Both the position numbers and the translations under genes were made by a program. Shown here in pieces: positions 1 through 11,709 of a stretch of DNA of 64,000 bases. Each line of letters opens with the position of its first letter. The stretch's first letter is position 1. Under the pieces are notes generated by a model. That model was given only the letters and a program-made list of their open reading frames with translations. It did not search any database and was not told the origin of the DNA. The DNA is from Hoplostethus atlanticus (taxonomy: Eukaryota; Chordata; Actinopteri; Trachichthyiformes; Trachichthyidae), in assembly GCA_034670405.1 (NCBI GenBank), contig JAXDDX010000147.1, positions 685,001-749,000 on the forward strand. The letters run 5' to 3'.

Positions 1-726
1 GTGACGCTCGGTGCTTCCCAGAGTCATTTAGTGATCAAGTATTGTTCCCACTTTCCCTCAAACTTCCTCCGTCTACTTCGACCTCAGTCGTTTTCCCAGA
101 ATGCCTTTCAACACCACCAAGAGAGCAACTGTCCATAAACATTCCTGGAGCGTTAACTCAAATGCAATGCATGCTGGGAAGTCTGCTATTTTAATGAACT
201 TGAATCAGTAATAAACGGATCAGGTCAGTGAACGCTCGGCTCTAGCCTGAAAGCCTCCTTACTTTGAGTTGATGATGAAAATACACCCATTTTCCTCTTC
301 CCCGTATTTACTGCAGCTTGTTCTGAGGCAGCGACCTGCTGTTAGTATTCCTCCCCCTCCTCACCCAGGGGGGAGACATAATACATTAATAGCCTTTTCT
401 CACTTACTTCATTCTTGAATTCATTCATTACAATCGACTCTCTCATTACAAAGACCATCCTGTTCTAGTGTCCAAAATTCAAAATTCACCATAAGGTTAT
501 TGTGCTCTGAGCAAATGAACTTGAAAACTAACATGAACCGTAAAAAACAAGCATGAAGAATGTGTTTTGTCATAAGAATAGACAGTATGGATATGAATGA
601 AAAGTTGCTGAGTAATAACCAACATGTGGCTTTTATTTATGGTGAATCCAATAGAACAATAGTTGAGCTGCCAACCGGCCTGGTCAAGTGAGAGTTTACA
701 ACGTCCTTCTGCTTCCCGTTCTCTAG
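1..726 (+). other. Presumed intron upstream of the semaphorin exon
   Basis: I see no coding exon here. The stretch ends in a pyrimidine-rich run and an AG at 725-726 that fits a splice acceptor for the next exon. An ATGCTGGGAA run near 171-180 resembles part of a ZNF143-type site, but it is isolated. Confidence 0.4.
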
Positions 727-858
727 GACGATAAGCTAGACGTGTCCACCCCGAAGATGTACAGCTCTTTCATCCCCAACGGCAGGGGGGAGCCCCACCT
801 CCACACCCCCGGGCACCAGGGCCTACCCCTGGGGGACCCCGACCTCAGCCTCTCCCAG
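727..858 (+). CDS. Class 6 semaphorin, penultimate coding exon (cytoplasmic tail)
   Basis: This 132-base exon is open in one frame for 44 codons. It is bounded by an acceptor AG at 725-726 and a donor GT at 859-860. Its product starts DDKLDVSTPKMYSSFIPNG and ends in DLSLSQ. It is in phase 0 with the exon at 1611, so the two join without a frame change into ..SLSQ-GDGELSGLPTPDSTPELP. That proline-rich style, with a STPELP motif, recalls the cytoplasmic tail of class 6 transmembrane semaphorins, which signal through plexin-A receptors in axon guidance. The sema, PSI and membrane-spanning exons would lie to the left, outside the window. I cannot tell which of the sema6 paralogues it is. Confidence 0.7.
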
Positions 859-1610
859 GTAGGACAGATGGATGGATGATGAATGACTGTTGTGGCATTT
901 AACCTGTTTTGAGTTTGAAATTAAAAATCGATGGGCTGCTCTGTTTGATGGATGGAGTCAGCGGTTGATGGATGGATGGAGGGATGGATTATACCACAGG
1001 GAAGTGCTGTATCATCATATATCACTTCTAACATGGTCCTGGCTTGAGGAACGCTGACTACCAATTCATCTAAAACAACACTGAAGATGTATTCTCATGT
1101 AGAGGACCCACCTCTTACATACTTGCTGCATCGCTGCGAGAGATGAATAGTTTGCAGTTCTGATGTAGGAAGGAAGCAGCCAATGTGTCGTAACCTAAAG
1201 ACGTGTCGTTTTCAAGAGACTTGCGTAGTAACTGTAGAGACGAGACTAATAGATATGAGAGCAAGGCTGTGCTCATGCTCTTCCTGTCTCTGGAGGGGGA
1301 AAGTGTCACAAGTTGACAGTTTGAAATGAAAACCTCCTGCTCCATCCCCTTGTAATTACAACTTCCAGTCCAGTGGTTCTCAAACCAGGGTCCAGGGACC
1401 GGCAGGGGTCCTCAGCAAAATGAGGAATAGTTTGATTTACTTTCTTTTACTAGATATAAGATATAAGACTGTTGTCATCACAGTGGAGGCAGTCCTACAG
1501 TTCAAGTGCTAAATCAACAACAGCAAATGTTCTTCCATAAGGGAGGGACTAAATCTGACCCAGTTCTATCTATGTACCGTGATCTAAATGGTCTTTAATC
1601 TCTGCCTCAG
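859..1610 (+). other. Intron between the two semaphorin exons
   Basis: The intron runs from GTAGGA to TCTGCCTCAG. It contains a short GGATGGAT-rich stretch (about 869-987) and nothing coding that I can support. Confidence 0.6.
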
Positions 1611-2912
1611 GGTGACGGAGAGCTGTCGGGCCTGCCCACCCCGGACTCCACCCCGGAGCTCCCCATCAAGAACATGAAGGCCTTCAGGAACCACCAGTAC
1701 GAGAAGAACCAGAACTGCAACAACGCCAAGGACAGCAACCCCATATCTGGACCGAGCTGTTCTGGATCTGGGCCAGGGTTTATGGCCGTCGTGGGGAACT
1801 CTCTGACCCAGCAGGTGTTCCCGTTCTCTCATCACCACGGTAACAGTCTGAGCAACGGGGCGGCCCACGGAGCTGGAGCCTCCAGTTCCTCGCTACACCT
1901 CCCCGAGGAGAGGAAGATCTCAAACGACGAGCGAGCAGCAGGAGGAGGAGTTGTGGGAGTTCCACATCACCACCACTCCCAGCAGTCCCTCCCCCAGACG
2001 GTGGTGGACGTTTCGGCGCTGGACGAGCTGCTGAAGCACATCCACGAGGTCAGCGCGTCGGGAAACGGCGGCATCAAGGTTCTCACCTCCACCTCCTCCT
2101 CCTCCCTCTTCCCTGGACCCTCCTCTTCCTCTTCTGTAGGGCATCCTCATCACCACCACCTCCACAACCAGACTCGAACCCACCACTACAGCCACAGCCA
2201 TCACCATAGCAACCACCACAACAACAACAACAGCAGTAGCAGCAGTCACCATCACCACCAGCAACCCCAGATCCCCGAGACGGAATCTGCTCCATATTAC
2301 AGCACCTCCACGCTGCCCAGAGACGGCCTACCCAAACGCCTGGACGTACCTCCTCAAAACTCCACCTCCTCCTCCACAACCTCCTCCTCCTCCAACAACC
2401 CCACCTCCTCCTCCTCCTCCTCCTCCCTCCCTTCCTCCTCCTCCTCCTCCTCCACTCCGCTCCAGCAACAGGTGATTCCAGAGAGGCCTGGTGATGTTGG
2501 CGGAGGAGGAAGTGGTGTCACGGTAGCGCGCCACCACTCCCAGCGCCACTCCCTCATCAAGATGGGCAGCGGTGGGGGCGGGGCCGTGCCACGCCACCAC
2601 AGCTTCAACCACCGGGGGTCGCCGCCTTCTCACTTCCTGGCCAGGATGAACACCAACAGCAGCAGCAATGGCCCCGCGGGAGCTAGCGGGGCGGCTAGCG
2701 GGAACAGTTGTACCAGTAGCGACGCCCACCGGCCGTTGATCGCCAGCGCCTGCCTGACACGGCAGCACAGCTACAGTGAACCGCCACACGGCCAGCGGTC
2801 GGCCATCATCCGGCGAACGGCCTCGCTCAAACCCCAGGTCCCGCCAAAACCGCTGTTCCTCCCAAACGCAGCGACGTCGCCAGTGGCGCAGGCAGGGAAG
2901 TACAACTACTGA
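1611..2912 (+). CDS. Class 6 semaphorin, last coding exon (cytoplasmic C-terminus)
   Basis: The exon is open from the acceptor at 1609-1610 to the TGA at 2910-2912, about 433 codons. It holds the STPELP motif at its start, then a conserved-looking block (DVSALDELLKHIHEVSASG, about codons 125-143). Long low-complexity tracts follow: poly-His near codons 175-205, His/Asn/Ser near 190-220, and poly-Ser near 240-280. The final part has basic Ser/Arg motifs (RHHSFNH, RQHSYSEP, RRTASLKP) and ends PPKPLF...GKYNY. The SLKPxVPPKP ending is typical of class 6 semaphorin tails, which bind cytoskeletal adaptors. Translation of the opposite strand gives several long open frames; these follow from the biased triplet repeats and are not genes. 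Family call is good; paralogue is unresolved. Confidence 0.75.
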   Translation, partial: GDGELSGLPTPDSTPELPIKNMKAFRNHQYEKNQNCNNAKDSNPISGPSCSGSGPGFMAVVGNSLTQQVFPFSHHHGNSLSNGAAHGAGASSSSLHLPEERKISNDERAAGGGVVGVPHHHHSQQSLPQTVVDVSALDELLKHIHEVSASGNGGIKVLTSTSSSSLFPGPSSSSSVGHPHHHHLHNQTRTHHYSHSHHHSNHHNNNNSSSSSHHHHQQPQIPETESAPYYSTSTLPRDGLPKRLDVPPQNSTSSSTTSSSSNNPTSSSSSSSLPSSSSSSSTPLQQQVIPERPGDVGGGGSGVTVARHHSQRHSLIKMGSGGGGAVPRHHSFNHRGSPPSHFLARMNTNSSSNGPAGASGAASGNSCTSSDAHRPLIASACLTRQHSYSEPPHGQRSAIIRRTASLKPQVPPKPLFLPNAATSPVAQAGKYNY

Positions 2913-5900
2913 GACTCTAGGAGGGGGACGCTGTTGAGTTGGGACCACTCCAACATGGCTGCTGCTGTGCTCACTAGTAATTACAGATTAAAGCACTCCA
3001 ACGCAGCTGCTTGTGAGAAATAATGGCGTGAGAGCATTGATGGGAGACGCACAAAGAGACTTGAACTGAGAATTGTTGTCCCCATCACTCTTCATTATGA
3101 CCCTTCAGTTGTGGTTGTTTTTCCCTGCTGAGGATGAGAAAAGACGACCGAAGGACTGAGCGCTCGCTGTCTCCTCTCTGAGTCACGGCCTCACAAAGCA
3201 GAGCATTGACAAGAGGCAAACATGGATTGACACACCAAATAAACCAACCTCTGACTCATTCCGTTGGGGAGTTGGGACCGCCTGTGGCAACTTTCTCCTC
3301 ACTTTTTCCTGTGGATCAGACCAGCTAGCGGGTATGAGAATCATTCCAAAAGCAGGGCAAAAGATGTTAATGATTCAAGGGGTCCCTAGGCTTCAGGTGG
3401 CCCCAAAAACATCTTGATTAATGCAGTTTTCTTATGGGTGTTTTGATCTTATGTCCCTGATCGGCACACCTTGGCATGGGGCCCAGAAATTCCTTGCAAC
3501 GCCTCAGCTAAGAATCAGAAGCAGGTTCTGCTACCGAAAACGTCCATCATGAACTTGGACATCTCTCCACGACTTTGATTCTGAGTCGAAGAACCTGGAC
3601 GACCTTTTAACAGGAGAAACACACAAAACACAGAGACGGGATGCGGATCGCAAAGATCCGTAACGCCCGGAGGGACAATTTCTGTCCTTGCTCTTAAGAG
3701 TTGTGACCGGTTGAGGTGGCGGGGTGGAAATCAGACGTCGGGCTGCGTCGCGGTGGCGGTGAGGTCATGTCTTCACGCCCCGCTCTCCTCGTCTTATCAC
3801 TGCGGCCAGGATGTACAGGAGTTGGAGACCAGAAGGAAAAGAGAGAGAACGTTCTTTCGTCGAGTCGTGGAATCAGATCTGCATGTCCAAGTCAGGAAGG
3901 GCCGGTGATTGAGAGTGCAGATCTAGAGCACATTGAGCAGGCACTTCCTGTCGTACTGTGCTAATATGGCTAATTACGGAGAATGCTACTGAGTCGCAGT
4001 CCTAGTTCTGTGATGATAGCGGCCATTTTGCGAGGTCTGACGCAGGTGTCCCTATAGTACCTTGAGCTCTCAAACATGATGAATGTTCTTTTTATACCAT
4101 ATTGGTACCCAGCTATGCTACTTATGTCAGGGGGTCGTGGTCGTGAGTGTTTATGAGTAGAGTGCTAAACAAGTAGAAGCTCAGCATTAGCTGTTCTGTC
4201 AAAGTGCTTTCACATCAGCAGCACAGCTTACTGTAGTACAGGAAACCGCCAAAATAAAAGGAACAGCCGAGTAAATGAACAGGTAGATGGAAAACAGAGT
4301 TTGGTCTCTGCCCTGGGTCTTTACCCAGGAAAGAGTGGATGAGCAGATTGACAGTCCCATTCTTCCACTGGTGGCCACTGAGAGTGTAAGTCTGCAGATG
4401 ATAAAAATAGGAGGTTTGATGTGAATCCACTGTTTCCTGTTTCACATTTCCATGTGTATCTATGGTGACTTGTGGTTGCCAGATACTGTATTCAGGTGCT
4501 CTTTCCTTTGTTTTGGCCGTCTGCCTGTAGTTGGCAAACCAGACAGACCAAACAACTGCAGAGTCGTAGGAAGACAACAAGAAGCTTTTAGTTCCAGTCA
4601 AATGTTCCTGTTCCCTTGAGTTTGACTTCAGGCCCTAATAACTCAACACAGCAACACAGTGAGCTACATGTCATAATGGTTGAATTGACTGTGTGTTGCC
4701 TCGGTGTGTTGCTTGGTTACAGGGTTCCTGTGCCGGTTTGGAAAGTCTGGAAAAGAATGGAAAATGAACGCGATCATTTCCAGACTTTGAAAAGTTTTGA
4801 TTGCAAAAAAAGTTTAATGTAGCCTGACGGTCATCACGTATTATAATGATGGTTGTCAAAAGTAATTTCAAGCTGTGGAGTAATACGTCCTAGCTGACAG
4901 CCACTTTCTTCAAATCCAGTCCAGAAATTATGGTCTGGTATAAAAAAATGTAGGAATCCAAATGTGACCAACCAATGGGCTTGAGAGCTTGAATGGATCC
5001 AGTGGATCCAGAGGAACCAGTCAGTCAGTCAGTTACTAAAGGAACTTCTTTCAGTGTGTGTTTGCATTTGTTTTTGTCTGCCTGGGATGCAAATGGGGCG
5101 TGGTTTGCCCTTTACGGGACGATCCGATTGGTTCCCTTGTGCCACGATCGGTCGGTCCCAAACCAACCCGATTAATTGAAGGTATTCCAGCGGAGGAAGC
5201 TGAGGTTCTGCTGCTGCCTGCACTGTGTACCGTATGCATGTGTGAGAAGCCATTTATTATTGATACTCTCTGTTCTTTATCAATGGAGGGATCCAAACAT
5301 AGTGGATCTCAATGTAATCAGAGCAAGAAAGAAACTTTGTGGCTCCATTCACACTGCAGGCCTTGAGTTTCTGCTCATATCTGATTTATTTGGATGTTAT
5401 TGGATGATATTCCCGGATGTAGCCATATCCCATACCAACACGAACTGACACTGATGATCGCAGTGTCAATAAGAACACATTTGGGTTTCAACCAGATACC
5501 AATCAAGTCTCTTTCTGTACGCAGTTGTGTCTCATGATTTACTTATTGCCATGGCAACGCTGACAGAAAGTTCTTATGTGAGCGTTCATGTCGGTCACCT
5601 GACTCGGGGTCTGATGTTGCACCTCAGCTCCACGAGGTCCAGATGGGAAGAGAAACGATGAGACCGACTAGAAAACATCAGATCCGAGTCACACGGAGGA
5701 AAAAATCAGAGTTGGGGAACTTTGAGCTGCAGTGTGAACGGAGCCGCCGTCAGCCACCGGCCACCTTCACCACTTTCCCAACCAATAGAACAGAACCTCC
5801 GGCTGGCGGCTGGTGGAAGGCTCCCACCCTGAATGTAATGCTCATCAGACCCATTCGGTATGCTGACCACACACTCCTGGCAGAGATTAAGCAATAACTA

Positions 5901-7539
5901 ACCCATCATGATGCTGCAGCAGAGTGTTAGCGAAGGATCCACGTCTCCTGGAAGCGAGGCGGGAAGGCACTGCACCAAATGATGCAACTTTGAGTCCTGT
6001 GGCATCAGACAGTCGAGGGGAAACTGTAATACCAGAGTGGGTGAAATGCTTGTTGAATGAGATGTGTTGCGAGATTGTACAATATCAGTCATTATTTAAC
6101 CAGAATCAGAGATCATTTTGTTCCGATTTAACGGGGGGAAGGGTGGCGGGAGAAGCAGCAGTGTTCTTGTGATTTGGGCTTCAAATAAAAGGGGATTTAT
6201 GTCATGATGTGTGTTAGAGGAGGTTACATCACCCCTCAGATCTCCCGGGATGGAATAGAACCAGGCCTAAGGCTCGTCCTGGTCGCTGGGCAGCGGCTGC
6301 CCATGGATCAAAGTCAAATTAATAGGCCAGATACACAGAGGAACATGAAATCAGATTTTTTAGATCTGATCGTCCTGTTTTACAAAGGTTTCCTGGTGAG
6401 ATGATCGTCGGGTCGGGTTATAAATCAGACTTTCCGATATTTTATGCCACTTAGGTCGGGTTATAAATCATCTCCGAGAAATCGCGTTGATCTCGCCAGT
6501 GGTTTTGTCCCCCTCATACTAAACAGGCTAAAATATGGAGGACCAGCCTGGTTTTTAAACGGTGGCTTCAAAAAGTAATAGCAGGTCAGTATTTTGTGGT
6601 GCAGACTTTATATTTCATCAGTGGTTTTACATGAATCCATATGCAGTCCGGCCCGTGTAGAGGAACAAATCTGTTAAAAACAGGAAGGCCTCAACCTGAT
6701 TTCCAAGAGAGGAGCTGCACGACAGGAAACAGACAGTCACATCCACCAATATTGTAACCTAACAGGAAAAGACGCCAGCGCTGGGTTCAGAAGCTCTGAG
6801 GGAACTCCAGAGAACTGGGTGCTACTGTGGGAAAACCACCGGGTCACTATCACTCGTTTTATAAGGTTTTGTATGAGGATGCACTTGTAACCTTGAAAAT
6901 AAATGTGTCTATTCATTTAGTGGCTCTCGGTCTGAGCCCTCCCTGTATTCTCTGTACCGCAGCCTTGACGAGCAGGACGCTACGCCGTGATGTCACTCAT
7001 GGACTCATAGCGCCCCCTTGTGGACCAGACGGATATGAAAATGTAATGTCAAAGCTATTATGTTTACCTTCCTGCTATCAACTACCAATGTGGACTATGG
7101 TGTAAATAAAGGCTACTGTGGAATATTACTCAAGTGTTGCTGCTAATTTGAGTGGATTTTATTTTGAAGTGCCTTAAAGAAGAGCTGGACAGTTCACCGA
7201 GAGGAGGGAGATCCTCATCCATGTTACCCAGAATGGCTTGTGGAAACTCCTAATCTTTTAGTTGAAATACATTTTTAGTGCCGTTTTGCAATGATAGGAG
7301 ACACCGTAGCTTTGATTTCGTCACTACTGACAAAGTTTCAACTAGAAACCAAACCATCAGCAGCATCTGACTGAACTGCTATGCAGACAGGAAGCAGACA
7401 GGCGCTGCTTCAGGGTGAACAGACAGGAAGCTGTGACTCTCTAGGAACATTGCTGCCATTTAATAAAGTTCTTAAATAATTGACGACAATAAGCGTCAGA
7501 GGTCCAGACTAATACATCAGCGACATGCTCTCTCAACAT
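2913..7539 (+). other. 3'UTR and intergenic sequence
   Basis: No supported gene. An AATAAA at 3238-3243 could serve as a semaphorin polyadenylation signal; later AATAAA motifs lie near 6184 and 7104. Several frames of 60-130 codons occur on both strands, but none shows a recognisable domain or splice structure. Confidence 0.5.
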
Positions 7540-7884
7540 AAACCCTCCAGACCCCTCAGGTCAGCTGGGATAGGTCTGCTACTGTTCCCAGCGTCAAAAC
7601 CAAACAGGGTGAAGCAGCGTTGAGCTACGATGCAATAGTTGGAATAGTTGGAACAAACTTCCAGAAGAACAGACTTGCTCCCACAATAACTACTTTTAAA
7701 TCTAGATTAAAAACATTTTCTTCACTGCATTCTGCTAAACTCTAAATCCTGCACTTCAAATGCCCGATCTGCACTGTGATTTTATTGTTTTATTTTATAT
7801 GTTCTTTTGAAATCTCATGTAAAGCACTTTGAATTGCCTCCGTGTATGAAATGTGCTATACAAATAAACTTGACTGATTGAACG
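7540..7884 (+). repeat. LINE 3' end (L2-like tail)
   Basis: A decayed frame resembles the end of a LINE reverse transcriptase region (LPEEQTCSHNN-like, then a Lys-rich FKSRLKTxFF-like run). It is followed by the well-known teleost LINE tail GTAAAGCACTTTGAATTGCC, ending ATGTGCTATACAAATAAACTTG at about 7884. This is a 5'-truncated, inactive copy. Confidence 0.65.
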
Positions 7885-8696
7885 CTCCACTTCAGTTCTA
7901 CCGGGTTGAAGTCGTAGCTGCAGATCGAACACGTTTACTCCCTGACCAGGATGTGGTTTTGCCAGGAAACCGTCTAGGAAGTAAACAAGAACTAAAGAGG
8001 AAATATCATTCATATTATTCACCCTGCCAACCCCAAAAGTTTCCATTAGTCTGGTTTCAGTGTCCATGACTAGATGCTGTTCCACTAAATATCAGCTATC
8101 ATACAAAAATATTGGTATCCGCCTTCAGAAACCGATATCAGTCCAACCCGTCGGAGGTAGCCGAGCCGGTTGACAGGTGAGAGGTAACCATGTATGACAG
8201 CTGAAAATGTGTCAGCATATTTTGAGTGTAAAAGCTTTATTCACATTTGTAACGTGTGAAAACAATCGAGTGATGAGTTCATCGAAGCGCTCCACTCCGT
8301 CTGCACCGACGTTAAATGGAACATCAGTAAAAAAAATTTTTTTAAAAAACTCTGCAACTCTTTGATGATCTCCTTCGGTCAATGACCGTCACAGGAAACG
8401 TTGCTTTTCTTGACCAAAACATTTGAAATATTTGCAATTTCAAATACAATATCTCCTTTTAAGATAAGAGGCCCTACTGGAGGAATTCATGTTCCCCCAT
8501 TTATATACAAATATGATCGAAGACGTTTCAAGTAAACGTGTTCAAACTTTTAAATTACTGTATTCATTCAGTAAAAACCCTTTTAACTTGCAACACCATG
8601 AAGAACATCTTCTTATCCTGAGCCACAGTGTATCTGAAAACAGTGTCATGGCAGCTGAATGATATGTGAGCTTTAAGGCACGGCGACGCTCTACAC

Positions 8697-8849
8697 CAGG
8701 GCAACCACGAGCCATGGAGGCCCGAGAGTCTGCAGGTTTCACTCCAACCAAACACGACGATCGGCTCACCTTCAACCAGAGAGGCTGTTTGGTTGGAGTG
8801 AAAACCTGCAGAGTCTCGGGCGTCCATGGCTCATGGTTGCCGGGCCCTG
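8697..8849. repeat. Foldback (inverted-repeat) element
   Basis: Arms at 8697-8753 and 8787-8849 are imperfect reverse complements. Both hold the core TGCAGGTTTTCACTCCAACC (or its complement) and a CCATGGCTC-type block. The loop is about 33 bases. It lies just 3' of the stop of the first zinc-finger gene, so the transcript could carry a long hairpin. It looks like a MITE-type element. Confidence 0.7.
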
Positions 8850-8861
8850 TAGGCGTCAACG

Positions 8862-10497
8862 TCACTGCGGTGCGTAGCTGAATCCCTTCAAGCAGCCTCT
8901 GCTCCGGTGAGCCTTGTTCCCCGTGTGGGTGCGAATGTGCCTCTTGTAATTTGAGTTGTCGCTGAATCTTTTGCCGCATTCGCTGCAGCAGTACGGCTTC
9001 TCGCCCGTGTGGACCCTCATGTGCTTCTGAAAGCCGTCGAGCCGCGTGAGCCTCTTCCCGCAAATGCTGCACCAGTACGACTTGTCGACCGTCCGGCCCC
9101 CCAGCCGGTGCAGCCGGAGGTGCCTGGCCCAGTGGCCGCGCTGGGCGAACGCTTTGCCGCAAATGCTGCAAATGTACGAGCTCTTCCCCGCAGGTGGCGA
9201 CGGTCTGGCTTCAGAGGAGCGCGAGGACGAGAGCTGGCCGTTACCAGCCGGCTCCGATGCTCCGGACGTTTCTGCACCGGGCTCGGTGGGAGTCTGCTGG
9301 GCCGAGGTGCCGGGCTGAGGGTTGCTCTTCGGCTGGCTCTGGAAGTTTAGGAGCAAAGGGGGAAGTTGGCCTTGATTCTGCTCGTCTCTCACAGTTGTAA
9401 CCTGGAAGAAGGTGAATTTACCGAGGTCGTCCTCCTCCTCCGGCTCGTCCTGAAGCGGCTCCGCCTCCTGCCTGGTCCAGAGCTCCTCCTGTTCCTCTTT
9501 GATTTGAGGAGGCTCTGGGCTCTGCTGGTCCAGACTGGAGCTCCACTCCAGCTGCTCAGGGAGGGCTGCAACCGACAAAAACAATACAACGCAATTTAAG
9601 ACTTGAAATGCTTCAATCACTGTATGCTGTCATTTAAGATCTAAGGAAGCCTGGATGGACCTGCCAGGTTACAGTATGGAGCTCCGGGTCCAGGATGCTT
9701 CACCGGTGTGACGGTAGTTTCTTACTCATGATTAGTTCATTTTGGTGCTCCAGAGAAAATAAACTGCTAGGCTACATGCTAACATCCTTGTTCCTAATGG
9801 TTTTGCGCTACAATCACGACTGGGTGAACATGCAATGATATGTACTTTTCTTTGCACATCTTAGTGCTGTTTCAACTGGAGGAAACACTTTTTTTGGATA
9901 TGAAAATAGAAAATTATCGGCACAATACTTAGATCCCAGAGAGGATTCTGGGAAACACTGAATACTTGTCATTGTCCATTTCCTTGTCATTATTTGGCAA
10001 GGAAATGGAAAACAGATGTTGAATGTGCTGATATACAAGATATTGAATATCAGCACGAAACAGTCAAATTACTAACAACAAACATTTCCGTTTAGGGTGA
10101 ATAACGAACTTTTTGTTCGTGTTAATCCTGTCAACCTTTAAAAGTCAGACTCAGAGGCATCTGAGATCAATATTTCCTGGAAAACCTGTAAGTATCACCA
10201 ATAACAATACGAGACAGTACTTCTGCTAATGCTAAATGCTACATGCTAGCCACAGGACACCTCGAGCTGTAGACAGTAAGGTTAGAGCTTTACAAACCTG
10301 GAACGGTTCCGTTTAACTTTATCTGGGGTTTGAGAGTCAGATCCAGCAGCCTGCGTTGCCGGTCGATCTCCAACTTCGAGCGGGAGATTTCCTCCTCGTA
10401 CTCGGCTATGGTTCTCCCAAACACCCCTGAAGATCTCCTCGGCGGCCGCGGTCAGCCTCTCGTTTATCAACGCTCGCAACATCTCGATTTTCGACAT
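8862..10497 (-). CDS. C2H2 zinc-finger gene 1 (two exons, frameshift in exon 1)
   Basis: Exon 1 is 10498>10298 (ATG at 10497-10495, donor GT at 10297-10296). Exon 2 is 9565-8862 (acceptor AG at 9567-9566, stop at 8862-8864). Exon 1 encodes MSKIEMLRALINERLTAAAE.., a short N-terminal module shared with the other two zinc-finger genes here. Exon 2 has an acidic linker (SLDQQSPEPPQIKEEQEELW) and three C2H2 fingers (CSICGKAFAQ.., CSICGKRLTR.., CSECGKRFSD..), then a degenerate stub without finger ligands. Such proteins are nuclear DNA-binding regulators; the target is unknown. Exon 1 contains one extra base near 10428 (complement strand TTCAGGGG, where gene 2 has TTTGGGG). This throws the frame; without it, exon 1 is 199 bases and ends in phase 1, which fits exon 2 exactly. 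It is either a sequencing error or a recent knock-out. Only three fingers is short for the family. Confidence 0.75.
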
Positions 10498-10782
10498 TAT
10501 TTAACACCGTTCGTGAGTTCACCGAGAGCAGGAAATCACGACACCAAGAGTATCGCTATCTGTCGCGAATCTGTTTGGTGGCTCCACTTCCGGGTTAATG
10601 TCCTTCTGCGCATGACCGAAGCAGGGCGTAAGAACGTAAGTGTTTTTTTTTTTTTTTAGGGGCTTCAAAGGGTTTAACAAGCCCAAGGACGGTACAATTG
10701 TGTCAACACAGAGAGAGTCACGGAACATTTCAGTAACAACACAAAAACATCTTGTTACAACTTAGTCAGCTGCTCCTCCCAG

Positions 10783-10801
10783 GCATGCTGGGAGATGTAG
10801 T
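10783..10801 (-). promoter_or_regulatory. ZNF143/STAF-like promoter motif
   Basis: On the minus strand this reads ACTACATCTCCCAGCATGC, very close to the known ZNF143/THAP11 site ACTACAnnTCCCAGCATGC. It lies about 290 bases upstream of the start codon of zinc-finger gene 1, a usual promoter position. Confidence 0.55.
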
Positions 10802-11202
10802 TAGGTTTTCACATGACAGTGATGTGATTAAAACAACAAAAACACGTTCAATGTTGTTTTTATTAAACATTAGTTGGCGTGTCACTGACAGACACCATGG
10901 ACTCCATCAGGCGGTTTCCTGCCGCTGAGCGAGGCTTTAGGCCGGCAGGTGGATCTCCATATGAGGGCTAGTGCAGCTTCTGACTTCCATTAGATTTTCA
11001 TTTTCTTTTTCATTGTAATTTCTACTTAATGTACTTAAACCTGCACTGTTACATTCTTATGGAAAAAGACAAGCACCTTATCGGTTCATGAACCGGTTCA
11101 GGGGCCAAGCGTCCCTGAACCCCCCTTCATTCACCCGCTATATTCCAAGTACCATATTCTACATCTCAAACTTACAATCTTCAATAACGTACAGGGTTAG
11201 CA

Positions 11203-11319
11203 CCAGCCTCTACCAGCCTCTACGCCTCTACCAGCCTCTACCAGCCTCTACGCCTCTACCAGCCTCTACCAGCCTCTACCAGCCTCTACCAGCCTCTACC
11301 AGCCTCTACCAGCCTCTAC
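11203..11319. repeat. 10-bp minisatellite (CCTCTACCAG)
   Basis: About a dozen tandem copies of CCTCTACCAG, two of them shortened to CCTCTACG. It makes a spurious repetitive reading frame on the plus strand. Confidence 0.9.
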
Positions 11320-11709
11320 TCTCATTCTACATTGTGTCCACCGGGTCGATCTGGAGGGAAATCTGCTGGATTGCTTTACGGCACCAAACAGGAAGAGGGC
11401 GCTGTTCTTCCAGCGCTAACGGAGCTAAAGATAAAGAGTTTCTGGTGACGGCAGATGGAGGAAGGAGAGAAAGGAAGATGGAGAAATCACTTCAAACATG
11501 TTGATCCTCTTCAGGAGAGACAAAGACACCGGGGGGGGGAGGGGGGCAGGAAGCAACAGAGCTTATGGGAAATGTAGTCTTAATGTGGAGGAACACTAGT
11601 AACAATACCACTGGTGAGGTAGAGGCACCGTGGTCTCATTAGTTTGACGATGGTATATTGATGAGTAAAATGCTTCATGTAGCGTCTTTAAAGTCGATCC
11701 ATAAACAGT

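Noticed and set aside
1584-2948. Several long minus-strand frames opposite the semaphorin exon, one of 206 codons
   Set aside because: They read Gly/Glu/Val/Arg-rich translations of triplet repeats and have no domain.
4215-4601. 128-codon minus-strand frame
   Set aside because: No domain, no splice context, composition like surrounding non-coding DNA.
8542-9350. Other-frame open reading frames in zinc-finger gene 1 (and the same in genes 2 and 3)
   Set aside because: Shadow frames of finger repeats; Cys and His ligands occur only in the chosen frame.
11088-11504. 138-codon plus-strand frame
   Set aside because: Half of it is translation of the 10-bp minisatellite (TSLYQP repeats).
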